Origin: Clostridiales bacterium
GTDB lineage: Bacteria; Bacillota; Clostridia; Christensenellales; Pumilibacteraceae
Assembly (NCBI GenBank): GCA_022508445.1
Contig: JAFLVG010000011.1
Location: forward strand, 1-58,815
Length of the DNA: 58,815 nt
Reading direction: 5' to 3'
Of this stretch, positions 19,545-27,480 are shown piece by piece (position 1 is the first letter of the stretch; each line of letters starts with the position of its first letter). The position numbers and the translations under genes are program-made. The notes beneath the pieces were generated by a model. That model was not told the DNA's origin. It ran no database searches and was given only the letters and a program-made list of their open reading frames with translations.

Positions 19545-19573
19545 ATGATAGCACATGCAAAACAAAATATCAA
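19545..19573 (-). promoter_or_regulatory. Promoter of Nudix-asparaginase operon
   Basis: Minus strand: TTGATA (19568-19573), 17-bp spacer, TATCAT (19545-19550). Its position rules out the ATG at 19577 as translation start. Confidence 0.7.
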
Positions 19574-19596
19574 GCATTTGCCTGCCTTAAAAAACA

Positions 19597-20166
19597 TCAA
19601 GTCAATTTTTCTATGAGCGACAAGAACTTGCCCACGCGATTATTGTCGAGCGCGGCAATATATTCTGTGAGCCGAGCGAAGTTGTCGCTTTCGATTTTAG
19701 CGTAAGGATTGGTAAAATCGATGCCGCGCACGGTAAGATCTTTCATCACTTGCTCCACTACGTCGCGATGCGAGCGCAAGACCGAACGGTATTTATTCTG
19801 ATACCTAAGCGCCGTTTTAGAGTCGCCGTCCGCCATTTCAAATATGGCTCTTCGAACACTCTTACCCTGCGCCTTGGCAACGAGCACAGTTTCCACGAGC
19901 TTTTTCACTTCGCCGTCCGTAAACGGCACAAAGCGCGCGCGCTCGACCTCGGTCTTTTTTATGCCAAGCTTTTTGGCCACCTCGGGTACAAGCTCGAAGG
20001 TCTTTGCCTGACCGTAATAATAGTTGCGCACCGAGTTGAGCGACCTCGACGTTTTGTCCGCCATAGCTTTAAACACTCCGGAGAGGCTTTCGCCTTTTTT
20101 TCGCGCGGCGGCGCAAAGCTCGAAAAGCTCGACCGTCTGTTCGATTGTCCAGTTATTGTTGTTCAT
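19597..20166 (-). CDS. Putative DNA-binding protein with two Myb/SANT-like repeats
   Basis: A 189-residue soluble protein. Two stretches share one pattern: an acidic/aromatic opening, a helix ending in a charged G-x-S turn, a second helix and a basic third helix. They are WTIEQTVELFELCAAARKKG... SLNSVRNYYYG (residues about 6-55) and FTDGEVKKLVETVLVAKAQG... ALRYQNKYRSVL (about 80-128). This is the layout of the RsfA/Myb-like regulators of Bacillota, where Trp/Phe starts the first helix and Arg/Lys fill the third. A DNA-binding role is inferred. Start ATG 20166 has GGAGGA 7 bases before it. Divergent from the next gene across an 80-bp spacer. Confidence 0.65.
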   Translation of the reverse strand: MNNNNWTIEQTVELFELCAAARKKGESLSGVFKAMADKTSRSLNSVRNYYYGQAKTFELVPEVAKKLGIKKTEVERARFVPFTDGEVKKLVETVLVAKAQGKSVRRAIFEMADGDSKTALRYQNKYRSVLRSHRDVVEQVMKDLTVRGIDFTNPYAKIESDNFARLTEYIAALDNNRVGKFLSLIEKLT

Positions 20167-20245
20167 AAACATTCCTCCGCGTAAATAATAGACTTCTCGG
20201 CGCAAATCTATACATATAGGCATACAACAAATCATAAAATAGCGT

Positions 20246-20788
20246 ATGGAACTGCACATAAAAAGCGAATTCGACTGTGTTTACACGGTCAACGGCGAGT
20301 TTTACGAACGCGCGGACAGCCTGACGATGTCCGAATTCGAAGTGGTGTACATAACGGTATTTCCGCTCAAACACACTCTTTTGCCGTACACGATTAAGCT
20401 CAACGGCGCCGAAAACATACGCAACGAGCTTGCATGCGGCATTAGGCTTTCCCCGGAACACTATCTTCTGTCGCTCGCGCCGCGGTACATAATAGTCTAC
20501 GGCACGGCAAGCGCTTCGCAGCCTCCGGCAAAAACGCATATAGCGCGGCTGTTCTCATTCATTAAAAACGGCGATATCGCCGCCGCATATTCAATGCTGA
20601 CCGACGAACTGCGAGCAAACATAGACAAGGCAACGCTTTCATCCTTCTTTTCCGGATACGAGCGGCTAGCCGAATGCGATTGGGAGAGCGGCAATAAATT
20701 CTACCTTATCGATAAAAGCGGCGTGGCAAAGCTACACACGTACACGCTCAAAAACGAGTTCATAGACGATATCGCCGAGTGTGACTGA
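20246..20788 (+). CDS. Hypothetical protein with C-terminal NTF2/DUF-like region
   Basis: A 180-residue soluble protein. The N-terminal half (residues 1-95) is beta-rich (MELHIKSEFDCVYTVNGEFY). After a linker, residues about 105-175 read 'FIKNGDIAAAYSMLTDELRA' and on, a pattern seen in small NTF2-like or DUF4878-type domains, without certainty. No Shine-Dalgarno is visible before the ATG; TAAAAT lies 5 bases upstream of it but has no convincing -35 box. It ends before a two-way terminator shared with the YugP gene. Confidence 0.6.
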   Translation: MELHIKSEFDCVYTVNGEFYERADSLTMSEFEVVYITVFPLKHTLLPYTIKLNGAENIRNELACGIRLSPEHYLLSLAPRYIIVYGTASASQPPAKTHIARLFSFIKNGDIAAAYSMLTDELRANIDKATLSSFFSGYERLAECDWESGNKFYLIDKSGVAKLHTYTLKNEFIDDIAECD

Positions 20789-20803
20789 TTTTCCCGCAAT
20801 AGT

Positions 20804-20830
20804 AAACGCGCCGCAAGCTGCGGCGCGTTT
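20804..20830. terminator. Two-way terminator between convergent genes
   Basis: Stem AAACGCGCCGC / GCGGCGCGTTT with a 5-base loop and A/T runs on both sides. It serves the hypothetical gene on the plus strand and the YugP-type gene on the minus strand. Confidence 0.9.
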
Positions 20831-20844
20831 TAGCTTGAACCGGT

Positions 20845-21588
20845 TTACTTGTTTCTTTCCCGACCAATGAGAAGTAGGGCGAGTATGCGCAGGAACTGCA
20901 ATGCCGTCACCATGAACGACGCAACGTAAGTCATTGCGGCCGCGTGCAAAACCTTTTTTACTCCTGCCGCCTCGTCTGGAAGCATACACGTTTTGAGATA
21001 CTTGTATGCGCGCCTGCTCGCGTCGAACTCGGTGGGAAGAGTCACGAGCGAGAACAGCAGAGAAAAGCCCATTACTACAAGCCCTGCCGTGAGAAGCATG
21101 CGTCCGATGTTTGTGTACGGCGACGCAAAGCCGAGTATATATCCTATTATGAAAATCGGCCACATCATTGAGCTGACGACGTTTACAACGGGAACGAGCT
21201 TTAACCGCGCCGACGAGAAGAAATATCCTCGCGCGTGCTGAACGGCATGCCCTGCCTCATGGCACGCGACGCCTATCGCGCCGATGGCCGACGAGCCGCG
21301 AACCGTATCCGATAATGAAATCGTGTTGTTTGTCGGGTTGAAATTGTCGGTCAAAGAGCCGCGAACGGCGGCAAACTTGATGTTTGTAAGCCCCTCGCTG
21401 TCGAGGAACTTGCGAACATATCCTTGCGCCGATATACCCGACGAGCTAGGCACGCTGTTGTATTTGCCGAACACGGTGTTTACTCTAATGGACGCTATTA
21501 CGCTAAATAGCAAGAACGGCAAGAATAAGCACATCGTTATGCCGTACAGCAAATATGCCGGCTCGGAAAACAAATCTGAAAAAGTCAT
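20845..21588 (-). CDS. YugP-type membrane zinc metallopeptidase
   Basis: A 247-residue membrane protein of the neutral zinc metallopeptidase family (B. subtilis YugP). It has an N-terminal membrane segment (residues about 12-34), the zinc motif HEAGH (His110, Glu111, His114) within ACHEAGHAVQHARGY, and several C-terminal membrane segments. Length matches the family (about 225-250). Substrates are unknown. AGGAGG lies 6 bases before the ATG, with its own promoter at 21607-21635. Confidence 0.9.
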   Translation of the reverse strand: MTFSDLFSEPAYLLYGITMCLFLPFLLFSVIASIRVNTVFGKYNSVPSSSGISAQGYVRKFLDSEGLTNIKFAAVRGSLTDNFNPTNNTISLSDTVRGSSAIGAIGVACHEAGHAVQHARGYFFSSARLKLVPVVNVVSSMMWPIFIIGYILGFASPYTNIGRMLLTAGLVVMGFSLLFSLVTLPTEFDASRRAYKYLKTCMLPDEAAGVKKVLHAAAMTYVASFMVTALQFLRILALLLIGRERNK

Positions 21589-21606
21589 GACTTCCTCCTT
21601 GTACCT

Positions 21607-21635
21607 ATTATATCACTGCATGAGCGTTTTGTAAA
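21607..21635 (-). promoter_or_regulatory. Promoter of the YugP-type gene
   Basis: Minus strand: TTTACA (21630-21635), 17-bp spacer, TATAAT (21607-21612). Confidence 0.75.
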
Positions 21636-21695
21636 GGCGAATATCGCTTCGCGCGGCTTTTCATTACAATGCGTGAATGTTCGATAAACTTCGAG

Positions 21696-22763
21696 CTATT
21701 TCTCGGTGCTCTCGATAACGCCGCCGCCAAGACATCTATCGCCCACGTATACGACCGCATACTGCCCGGGCGTGACGGCGCGTTGCGGCTCGTCAAATAC
21801 GAGCGTAAACCTGCCGTCATTTTGCACGCAAAGAGTGGCCGCTTGATCGGGCTGACGGTAGCGAGTCTTTGCCGTGCATTTGAGCGTATTCGGCATATCG
21901 AACTTGCCGATGACATTGAACTCCGCGCCGTAAACGGTTTTCGAAAACAGCGCGCTCTCATCGCCGCAAGACACGATTAAACGGTTGTTTTTGACGTCTT
22001 TGTCAAGCACGAACCATCTGCCGACCTCACCGCGCACGCCGCCTATGCCAAGTCCCCTGCGCTGTCCTAACGTATAATACATGAGCCCGTCGTGCTTACC
22101 CACGACGTGTCCGTCCGTATCTACTATATCTCCGCTTCTCGCCGGCAAAAACTCTTGCAAGAATTTTTTGAACTTGCGCTCGCCGATGAAGCAAATGCCC
22201 GTGCTGTCTTTTTTGTGCGCGACGGGAAGGTTTAGCTCTTCCGCTATTTCGCGAACACGCGGTTTTATTAAGTCACCGAGCGGAAACAGAACGTTAGTCA
22301 GCTGCTCTGTCTTTACCTGATTGAGAAAATACGTTTGGTCCTTGTCAGTGTCCTTCGCGCGAACGAGAGTATCGCCGTCTTTTTTGCAATAATGCCCCGT
22401 CGCTATAAAGTCCGCTCCAAGTCGATTGCAGTAATCGCGGAACGCGCCGAACTTGACAACGCGGTTGCACAGCACGTCGGGATTAGGCGTGCGGAACGCA
22501 CGGTATTCGCGCAGGAAATATTCGAACACGCCGTCCATGTATTCCTTTGCAAAATTGACGGAATAGCATTGTATGCCCAGCTTTTCACCGACTACTTGGA
22601 CGTCGCGCCAATCGCTTGCCGCCGGGCATTCGCCGTCCTCTTCCCAATTGTGCATGAAAAGCCCCGTCACGTCGTAGCCTTGATCTTTTAACAGCCACGC
22701 CGCGACTGCGGAATCCACGCCGCCGGACATTCCTATTATTACCTTTTTACCTTTTGATATCAA
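21696..22763 (-). CDS. mnmA: tRNA-specific 2-thiouridylase MnmA
   Basis: A 355-residue enzyme that puts sulfur on U34 of the Lys, Glu and Gln tRNAs. It shows the PP-loop SGGVDS (residues 13-18), the tRNA-contact stretch NPDVLCNRVVKFG with Cys99, and the persulfide-carrying Cys191 in STGICFIGERKF. The C-terminal beta domain ends with 'AVVYVGDRCLGGGVIES'. Length is normal. It lies 11 bases after the CDF transporter gene and is probably cotranscribed with it; a GAGGAAAG ribosome site precedes the ATG. Confidence 0.96.
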   Translation of the reverse strand: MISKGKKVIIGMSGGVDSAVAAWLLKDQGYDVTGLFMHNWEEDGECPAASDWRDVQVVGEKLGIQCYSVNFAKEYMDGVFEYFLREYRAFRTPNPDVLCNRVVKFGAFRDYCNRLGADFIATGHYCKKDGDTLVRAKDTDKDQTYFLNQVKTEQLTNVLFPLGDLIKPRVREIAEELNLPVAHKKDSTGICFIGERKFKKFLQEFLPARSGDIVDTDGHVVGKHDGLMYYTLGQRRGLGIGGVRGEVGRWFVLDKDVKNNRLIVSCGDESALFSKTVYGAEFNVIGKFDMPNTLKCTAKTRYRQPDQAATLCVQNDGRFTLVFDEPQRAVTPGQYAVVYVGDRCLGGGVIESTEK

Positions 22764-22774
22764 ACTTTCCTCAC

Positions 22775-23875
22775 TTAAATATAGTCAATGCAAATCTCGA
22801 CCGCATACTGCGGCACAACCGTGTGAATTATAGCCTCGATTTGAGCTTTAATCTCATTTGACGGAACTTTATCGTCGGGTAGCTTGATATCGAGCGTAAC
22901 CTTGCGGCACTCGTCGTCTATTGAAATATCGTGCGCCGTCGCACCGAAAACCCCTATAACCGAGTCCACGCCGGAACGAATACCGTCCAGCCTTTCGTCG
23001 CCCTCGACATACGGATCGGCGTGTATGCACAGCCTTACCCCGGTAGCCTCTAATACCTTGCGTTCGAGTGCGTCGCAAACGGCATGAACCTCTACGAACG
23101 CCATACCTGACGGGAACACCGCGTCCGCCTCGGCGATTTTCTTTGCCGCGCCGTAATCGTTGATGATAAGATCGTGAACGGACATAACGCGCGAATCGGA
23201 CGTGAGAATGTTCATTACCAAATCGTAAAGCTCGGCGTCCGGCCGCTCGCCGAGCAAACGGCTGACAGTGCTTTTTAGAATGCGCACACCGAACACTACA
23301 ATGACGATTGCAACCGCTATCGACGCATAACCGTCGATGTGCGCACCCGTCATCCGTTCTATGACCGCGCACACAAGCACAAGGCTCGTGACTGCGGCGT
23401 CGGACGCCGAATCGACTGCCGCCGCCTTAATCGTATCGGACTTTACTCTTCTGCCATGAACGGAATAGAATCCGAACATAAAGCACTTAACCCCGATCGA
23501 CACGCCGAGAATAACCCAGACTGCGATATCGAATGCGACTTGCTCCGGTTGAACGGCGCGCTTCACACCGCCTATAAACGCCTCTGCACCGACTGCGACA
23601 ATCACCGCGCCGAGAATAAACGTCGCTATGTATTCGTACCGTCCGTGCCCGAACGGGTGATCGTGGTCTGCGGCGCGCGCCGCAAGCGCGGTCGCGATTA
23701 TCGTAACGATCGAAACAGCCGAGTCCGAGATGTTGTTAAGCGCATCCGATGACACAGCAGATGAATTCGCAAGTATGCCTACTGCGAGCTTTGCTATGCC
23801 GAGCGCAATATTGAGCGCAAGTCCGACGGCAAGTATGACAAGCGCGGATTTTGTCCTGTTCTTTGTTTCTGTCAT
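22775..23875 (-). CDS. Cation diffusion facilitator (CDF) metal exporter
   Basis: A 366-residue inner-membrane antiporter of the CDF family (divalent metal out, proton in). About six membrane segments; the metal-site helices carry SSDALNNISDSAV and HDHPFGHGRYEYIATF (first site), and SDAAVT later. The cytoplasmic C-terminal domain runs from about residue 215 and includes the conserved HDLIINDYG and a longer tail than the minimal family. Zn, Mn or Fe specificity cannot be told. No Shine-Dalgarno precedes the ATG; instead a short upstream frame overlaps it (23872-23895). Promoter at 23992-24020 gives a leader of about 110 bases with palindromes. Confidence 0.92.
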   Translation of the reverse strand: MTETKNRTKSALVILAVGLALNIALGIAKLAVGILANSSAVSSDALNNISDSAVSIVTIIATALAARAADHDHPFGHGRYEYIATFILGAVIVAVGAEAFIGGVKRAVQPEQVAFDIAVWVILGVSIGVKCFMFGFYSVHGRRVKSDTIKAAAVDSASDAAVTSLVLVCAVIERMTGAHIDGYASIAVAIVIVVFGVRILKSTVSRLLGERPDAELYDLVMNILTSDSRVMSVHDLIINDYGAAKKIAEADAVFPSGMAFVEVHAVCDALERKVLEATGVRLCIHADPYVEGDERLDGIRSGVDSVIGVFGATAHDISIDDECRKVTLDIKLPDDKVPSNEIKAQIEAIIHTVVPQYAVEICIDYI

Positions 23876-23895
23876 AAACGGATTTTTTCAATCAT
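23872..23895 (-). CDS. Possible 7-codon leader peptide overlapping the CDF start
   Basis: A minimal frame (MIEKIRL then TGA) whose stop overlaps the CDF start codon as ATGA. It could deliver ribosomes to the CDF gene, which lacks its own Shine-Dalgarno. A chance frame is possible; no codon evidence can be given at this length. Confidence 0.3.
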   Translation of the reverse strand: MIEKIRL

Positions 23896-23958
23896 TACGA
23901 TTGTACTATTATATCGCAATCACATATTTACTCTTCGATTTCCATACCGTTACGCGAT

Positions 23959-23973
23959 ATCGGAATTTCCGAT
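23959..23973. promoter_or_regulatory. Palindrome in the CDF leader (possible operator)
   Basis: Perfect 15-bp inverted repeat ATCGGAA-T-TTCCGAT, 19 bases downstream of the -10 box of the CDF promoter, with further GATATCG words on both sides. Position and symmetry fit a repressor site or a short RNA hairpin; the regulator is unknown. Confidence 0.45.
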
Positions 23974-23991
23974 AATCTTCGATATCGATTC

Positions 23992-24020
23992 ATTATATCA
24001 CAATCGCTCTAAAACATCAA
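23992..24020 (-). promoter_or_regulatory. Promoter of CDF-mnmA operon
   Basis: Minus strand: TTGATG (24015-24020), 17-bp spacer, TATAAT (23992-23997). A second TATAAT at 23908-23913 lacks a -35 partner. Confidence 0.65.
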
Positions 24021-24144
24021 GTCATGTCGGCAAAATATCGAATTGCACTCAAAAAAACATCATGCGCACATATTCGCATATATGCACACGGCATTAACAA
24101 TGTAATATCGGCAAAGTTCGTCAAACTTTTGAATACTCAAATAA

Positions 24145-24381
24145 CTACCGCACCGAAAACCATTTTTGCGACGGGTATGCGTCGCGGTATATCGACCGCG
24201 CCTTGCCCGTGATTATGCAGTCGTACCGCATTGGCGAAACGCACGCTACATTGGGTGCATGCCGCCTCACGCTCAATACTTTGTCCACCGCAAACTCCTT
24301 GCCGTCCTTAACGACCGCAAGCGGCGTTATCTTCCCCTGCTCGTCGCACAGTTCGACTACGCTTATTGCAATTCTATCCAT
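24145..24381 (-). CDS. Small hypothetical protein, single beta domain
   Basis: A 78-residue soluble protein. The first half alternates hydrophobic residues (IAISVVELCDEQGKITPLAVV), then comes a conserved-looking core VACVSPMRYDCIITGKARSI and an end YPSQKWFSVR, the layout of a compact beta protein as found in many small conserved Bacillota proteins. No family named. No Shine-Dalgarno and only weak promoter-like words upstream. The coding case rests on frame length and amino-acid pattern. Confidence 0.5.
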   Translation of the reverse strand: MDRIAISVVELCDEQGKITPLAVVKDGKEFAVDKVLSVRRHAPNVACVSPMRYDCIITGKARSIYRDAYPSQKWFSVR

Positions 24382-24460
24382 ACGATTAGTTTATGCAGTG
24401 CAATATGAAAACAATAAAATTTTTGCAAAAAGAGTGCGGTGCTTCGCGCTATAATTGGCA

Positions 24461-24485
24461 AAAAGAAACCCCGAATTTATCGGGG
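24461..24485 (-). terminator. Terminator after small membrane protein gene
   Basis: Minus strand: stem CCCCGA / TCGGGG with a 5-base loop followed by TTTCTTTTT, just after the stop of 24494-24901. Confidence 0.8.
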
Positions 24486-24493
24486 CGTATTGT

Positions 24494-24901
24494 TTATTTT
24501 TCGTTTTGTTCAACGGCTTCATCGCTTTCGACGGTTTCGGCGCTTTCATTGGCTTCGGCGTTTACTTCGCTATCACTCTGCTCTTGCGACTCGACATCTG
24601 CGCTCGGCTGCTCTGTATCCTGCGCTGTCTTATCTTGTGTGCCGTCTGTCGCACTGCTGTCCGTCGCTACGCCCGCGCTCTTTGCCAAACGTTTTTCGGG
24701 ATGCTTGAAATAGTAGAACAAGAACACACCGCCGCCGATGAAGAACACGATGAGGATAAAAACATTCCATAAAATATACTCGTTCCGCGAAATGTCGAAG
24801 TACGCGAGTTTAAGCAAACAGAACAGCGCAAACGCGTATTGCAATACTACGATCGAAACTATTATGGCTATTACATAGGTTTGTACAGCGCTCAAAAACA
24901 T
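24494..24901 (-). CDS. Small membrane protein with acidic tail; leaderless start
   Basis: A 135-residue protein with two hydrophobic segments (residues about 5-35 and 45-68) and, from about 75, a very acidic Ser/Glu/Gln/Asp/Thr-rich tail (QDTEQPSADVESQEQSDSEV), probably unstructured. No family recognised. There is no Shine-Dalgarno: a perfect promoter at 24908-24936 places its -10 box exactly 6 bases before the ATG, so the mRNA should begin at the A of the start codon. Confidence 0.7.
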   Translation of the reverse strand: MFLSAVQTYVIAIIVSIVVLQYAFALFCLLKLAYFDISRNEYILWNVFILIVFFIGGGVFLFYYFKHPEKRLAKSAGVATDSSATDGTQDKTAQDTEQPSADVESQEQSDSEVNAEANESAETVESDEAVEQNEK

Positions 24902-24907
24902 AAGTCA

Positions 24908-24936
24908 ATTATACCGCGAATTGTGCCGTCTGTCAA
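24908..24936 (-). promoter_or_regulatory. Promoter abutting the start codon (leaderless)
   Basis: Minus strand: TTGACA (24931-24936), 17-bp spacer, TATAAT (24908-24913), then TGACTT and the ATG. A transcript start 7 bases after the -10 box coincides with the first base of the gene. Confidence 0.85.
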
Positions 24937-24949
24937 GCGAAAACGCGCA

Positions 24950-25207
24950 TTACAGCTTTGCCGCGAGCTTTTTGGCGCGCTTTACCGGTATGGGCGCGAC
25001 TTGGCTCGAAACATTGCGTTCGACCTTGACGACTGTTGCCGGTCTGTTTACTCCGCTCGCGCCGAACGGCGCGGAAACGCGGTCGCCCTCTTCTACCTCG
25101 AAGTCGGTCACGTACCAATACACGGTATCGCCGCCGTCGAACTTTATTTTAACGAATGTGAGTGAATCGAGATCGCCGAGCACTCCGCCGCTCATAGAAT
25201 GAATCAT
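24950..25207 (-). CDS. PriA N-terminal (3'-end-binding) domain-like small protein
   Basis: An 85-residue protein whose core (TFVKIKFDGGDTVYWYVTDF, then EEGDRVSAPFGASGVNRPATVVKVE) follows the pattern of the N-terminal domain of the primosomal helicase PriA, which reads roughly 'fxYxvpxxxxxGxxVxVPFG'. Stand-alone versions occur in Bacillota; their role is unknown, and an OB-like fold is inferred. Lysine-rich end (VKRAKKLAAKL). AGGAGG lies 6-7 bases before ATG 25207. It follows HelD by 29 bases and is probably cotranscribed with it. Confidence 0.65.
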   Translation of the reverse strand: MIHSMSGGVLGDLDSLTFVKIKFDGGDTVYWYVTDFEVEEGDRVSAPFGASGVNRPATVVKVERNVSSQVAPIPVKRAKKLAAKL

Positions 25208-25236
25208 ACAAGCCTCCTTTATATAAACACTTGCAC

Positions 25237-27075
25237 TTATGCGCAGATATACAGCTTGGCGAGCGCGCGAGTATACGCAACATACTTTTCGGTATCGGTA
25301 AGCTCGCCGCACGCATAAACGCGTTCGTATTCCATGCCCTTGCACTGCGCTACCGTGTAGAGCAGTTTAGTCGGCACTGTTTTTTCGAGCTTTTGGCGCG
25401 TCGCAATGTCGGACGGTGAATATATGACTGCGACGCGGTCGTCGCCCACGTTTTTCAATTCTTCCGGCAGCTCCTCAACGCTCATTATCTGCACAGATCC
25501 GCCGTCAAGCCCCAGCGACGTGACCGTCATGCCGAGAAGCTTGTTGACGTACTCGGTTATCTCGCGCGCGTTGCGGTAGTTTTCGTTTAGCGAGTAGTGC
25601 TGCATATTGTTCCAAAGCGCGTCGAGCTCTGCGAAATCGCCTATGCCGCGCGCTTTGTCGATTTGCTGATTGACGTCGCCGTAAATATTGACGGTTGCGG
25701 CGGTACACTCCGCAAGCAGTTTGTATTCGTTCAAGAAATAGTCCTGTCCCTCGTCGATGAATAGCGCTCCGTCGAACGACGGCTTGCCGAGAATGTAGCA
25801 ATAAGCTGTCAATAACAGGTACAGCTTACATTTTGTAAACTTGCTTCCGAGCTCCGGAATGAACGGGAGCTTTTTTAAATCGACCGCGACAACGGGCGCG
25901 CGCGGCTTTTCGAGTGTCGGCGCGACATAAGAGCCGCGCGCCCAGGCAAGCTCGCGCTCGTACTTATCCATTTCGTCGCGGTATGCGACAAGCCGCTTTT
26001 TGTAGTTCTTTTTGACGTCGCCGAGTGCGGCAATGAGCTTGCGCTTTACCGCGTCGCCATAGCATGCGGAAACGACCGAGTCGGGCAGGCTTTCGTCGCC
26101 TTCGAGTATCGCAGCCGACAGCGCCTTGCGCTCGGAAGCCTTGATTCCATGGAGCGAGAGAATGAGCTCGCGGTACAATTGCGGCATGACCATGCGCCGC
26201 GCCGCGTTTATCATGAGATCGTCCACAACAGGCTGAATATGCTCAATATAGCGTTCGCTCGGCGCAATGACGCATGCGTTATTGAGGTTGAGCTTGTTGT
26301 TGAAAGAAAGATATTCGAGACGTTGCAGCAATAGCATCGTTTTACCGCAGCCGGCACAGCCCGAAACAACGCAGTTCTCGTCCGCTGGCCGAATGATAAT
26401 CGCGTTCTGGTTGGCTTGAATGGTAGGTATGATGTCGGTTAGCCGTTTGTCGCCGCGCTTGATTTCGAGCATGTGCGCCAAAAACTTATCGTACACGACT
26501 CCGCCGGACTCGATTGAATAATCCTGAAATACGGCTTCGAGTTTGCCGTTTCTTATGTCGAACTTGCGACGGAAAACCACTTTGTATTCGTATCCGCCGT
26601 ACTCTATCGTGCCGTTTTCAAACCGCTCGTAAACCTTGTTGCCGAGCGGCGAATTGTGCGAAAACACGATTATCTTGTCCTTGTACACAATGACGTTCGC
26701 GCCGACGTAAATATCCGCTTCGTCGCCAAAAAACTCTTCGTCTAAGCCGAGCGAGCGCATGCGCGTCATTGACGGCGCGTCGAGCGATTGCGTATCCACT
26801 CGGCCTGTGGGAACGAGCTTCATTCTGGCAAAGTACGGCGTAGACAGCGACTTTTTCAAAATGGCTATGTCGCGCTTTCGCGCGTCATGCCGGAACTTAT
26901 CAGTACGGTATTCCTCGACGTCGTTCTCGTCGTAGATATCGACTGTTCGATAAACAAAGCCGTCGTTTTCGAGTAGCTCAATCTGCTCGTTTATCATATC
27001 GAGAACTCGCCTTAAATGCTCGGCTTCTTCCGCTATCTGCTCGGCATTGAAGTTGTCGCTTTCCAAAAAATCCAT
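25237..27075 (-). CDS. HelD-like UvrD-family helicase (RNA polymerase recycling type)
   Basis: A 612-residue superfamily 1 ATPase. An N-terminal charged coiled-coil (residues about 8-75) is followed by a beta-rich region, Walker A GCAGCGKT (239-246), Walker B LFIDEGQDYF, motif IV/V region YSLNENYRNAREITEYVNKLL and motif VI KYVAYTRALAKLYI. The N-terminal coil before a non-canonical 1A domain is the HelD plan; HelD pulls stalled RNA polymerase off DNA. It is shorter than B. subtilis HelD (about 770), so the arm that enters the polymerase is probably reduced. The only start with a promoter is ATG 27075, 7 bases after the -10 box, with no Shine-Dalgarno, so leaderless. Confidence 0.85.
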   Translation of the reverse strand: MDFLESDNFNAEQIAEEAEHLRRVLDMINEQIELLENDGFVYRTVDIYDENDVEEYRTDKFRHDARKRDIAILKKSLSTPYFARMKLVPTGRVDTQSLDAPSMTRMRSLGLDEEFFGDEADIYVGANVIVYKDKIIVFSHNSPLGNKVYERFENGTIEYGGYEYKVVFRRKFDIRNGKLEAVFQDYSIESGGVVYDKFLAHMLEIKRGDKRLTDIIPTIQANQNAIIIRPADENCVVSGCAGCGKTMLLLQRLEYLSFNNKLNLNNACVIAPSERYIEHIQPVVDDLMINAARRMVMPQLYRELILSLHGIKASERKALSAAILEGDESLPDSVVSACYGDAVKRKLIAALGDVKKNYKKRLVAYRDEMDKYERELAWARGSYVAPTLEKPRAPVVAVDLKKLPFIPELGSKFTKCKLYLLLTAYCYILGKPSFDGALFIDEGQDYFLNEYKLLAECTAATVNIYGDVNQQIDKARGIGDFAELDALWNNMQHYSLNENYRNAREITEYVNKLLGMTVTSLGLDGGSVQIMSVEELPEELKNVGDDRVAVIYSPSDIATRQKLEKTVPTKLLYTVAQCKGMEYERVYACGELTDTEKYVAYTRALAKLYICA

Positions 27076-27082
27076 AAATCAT

Positions 27083-27111
27083 ATTGTACAACTTAAATGT
27101 GTATTCGTCAA
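27083..27111 (-). promoter_or_regulatory. Promoter abutting helD start codon (leaderless)
   Basis: Minus strand: TTGACG (27106-27111), 17-bp spacer, TACAAT (27083-27088), then 7 bases to the ATG. Confidence 0.75.
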
Positions 27112-27261
27112 GTTTTTTAACCGCCGTGTGTGGGCTGTGGTGAGTGGTTTGATGTTACACCCGAATAATTGCGTTGCGATAATAGTTGCTTTGACGCCAT
27201 GCTGTTTATGAGGATAGCGTATATTCCATATCATTTCATCGTAGTAGCGAATGTAGCCACT

Positions 27262-27312
27262 CGCCTTGTCATTTCGACCGTACACGAAGTACGTGGTGGA
27301 GAAATCAAGGCG
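27262..27312. repeat. Palindromic intergenic repeat (ATTTCGACC ... GGTGGAGAAAT type)
   Basis: A 51-bp imperfect inverted repeat: CGCCTTG and CAAGGCG at the ends, CATTTCGACC against GGTGGAGAAAT inside, and GTAC ACGAA GTAC at the tip. The words match a family of dispersed intergenic hairpins common in gut Clostridia-like genomes (recognised from memory). The rest of the 27112-27400 spacer has a second element that opens GTGATACG (27332) and closes GGAATCAC (near 27390). No gene is supported in this 400-bp spacer. Confidence 0.6.
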
Positions 27313-27400
27313 TTAGCCGCATGATTCTTTTTGTGATACGAAGCAAGGTGAAGCCTTATTGCGAGCATTTATTGCCAGCCGAGGAATCACAACCTCTTTT

Positions 27401-27431
27401 AAAAACGACAAACCCGAGCATTACGCTCGGG
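27401..27431 (-). terminator. Terminator after the radical SAM gene
   Basis: Minus strand: CCCGAGC-GTAAT-GCTCGGG followed by TTTGTCGTTTTT, about 50 bases after the stop codon at 27481. Confidence 0.85.
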
Positions 27432-27480
27432 CGTTATATTGCTTATATATAGCTTAAACAAGCGTATCTTCCGCTTGAAC

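Noticed and set aside
27079-27285. 68-codon minus-strand frame between HelD and PflX genes
   Set aside because: It covers the HelD promoter and half of a palindromic repeat and has no ribosome site or protein-like pattern.
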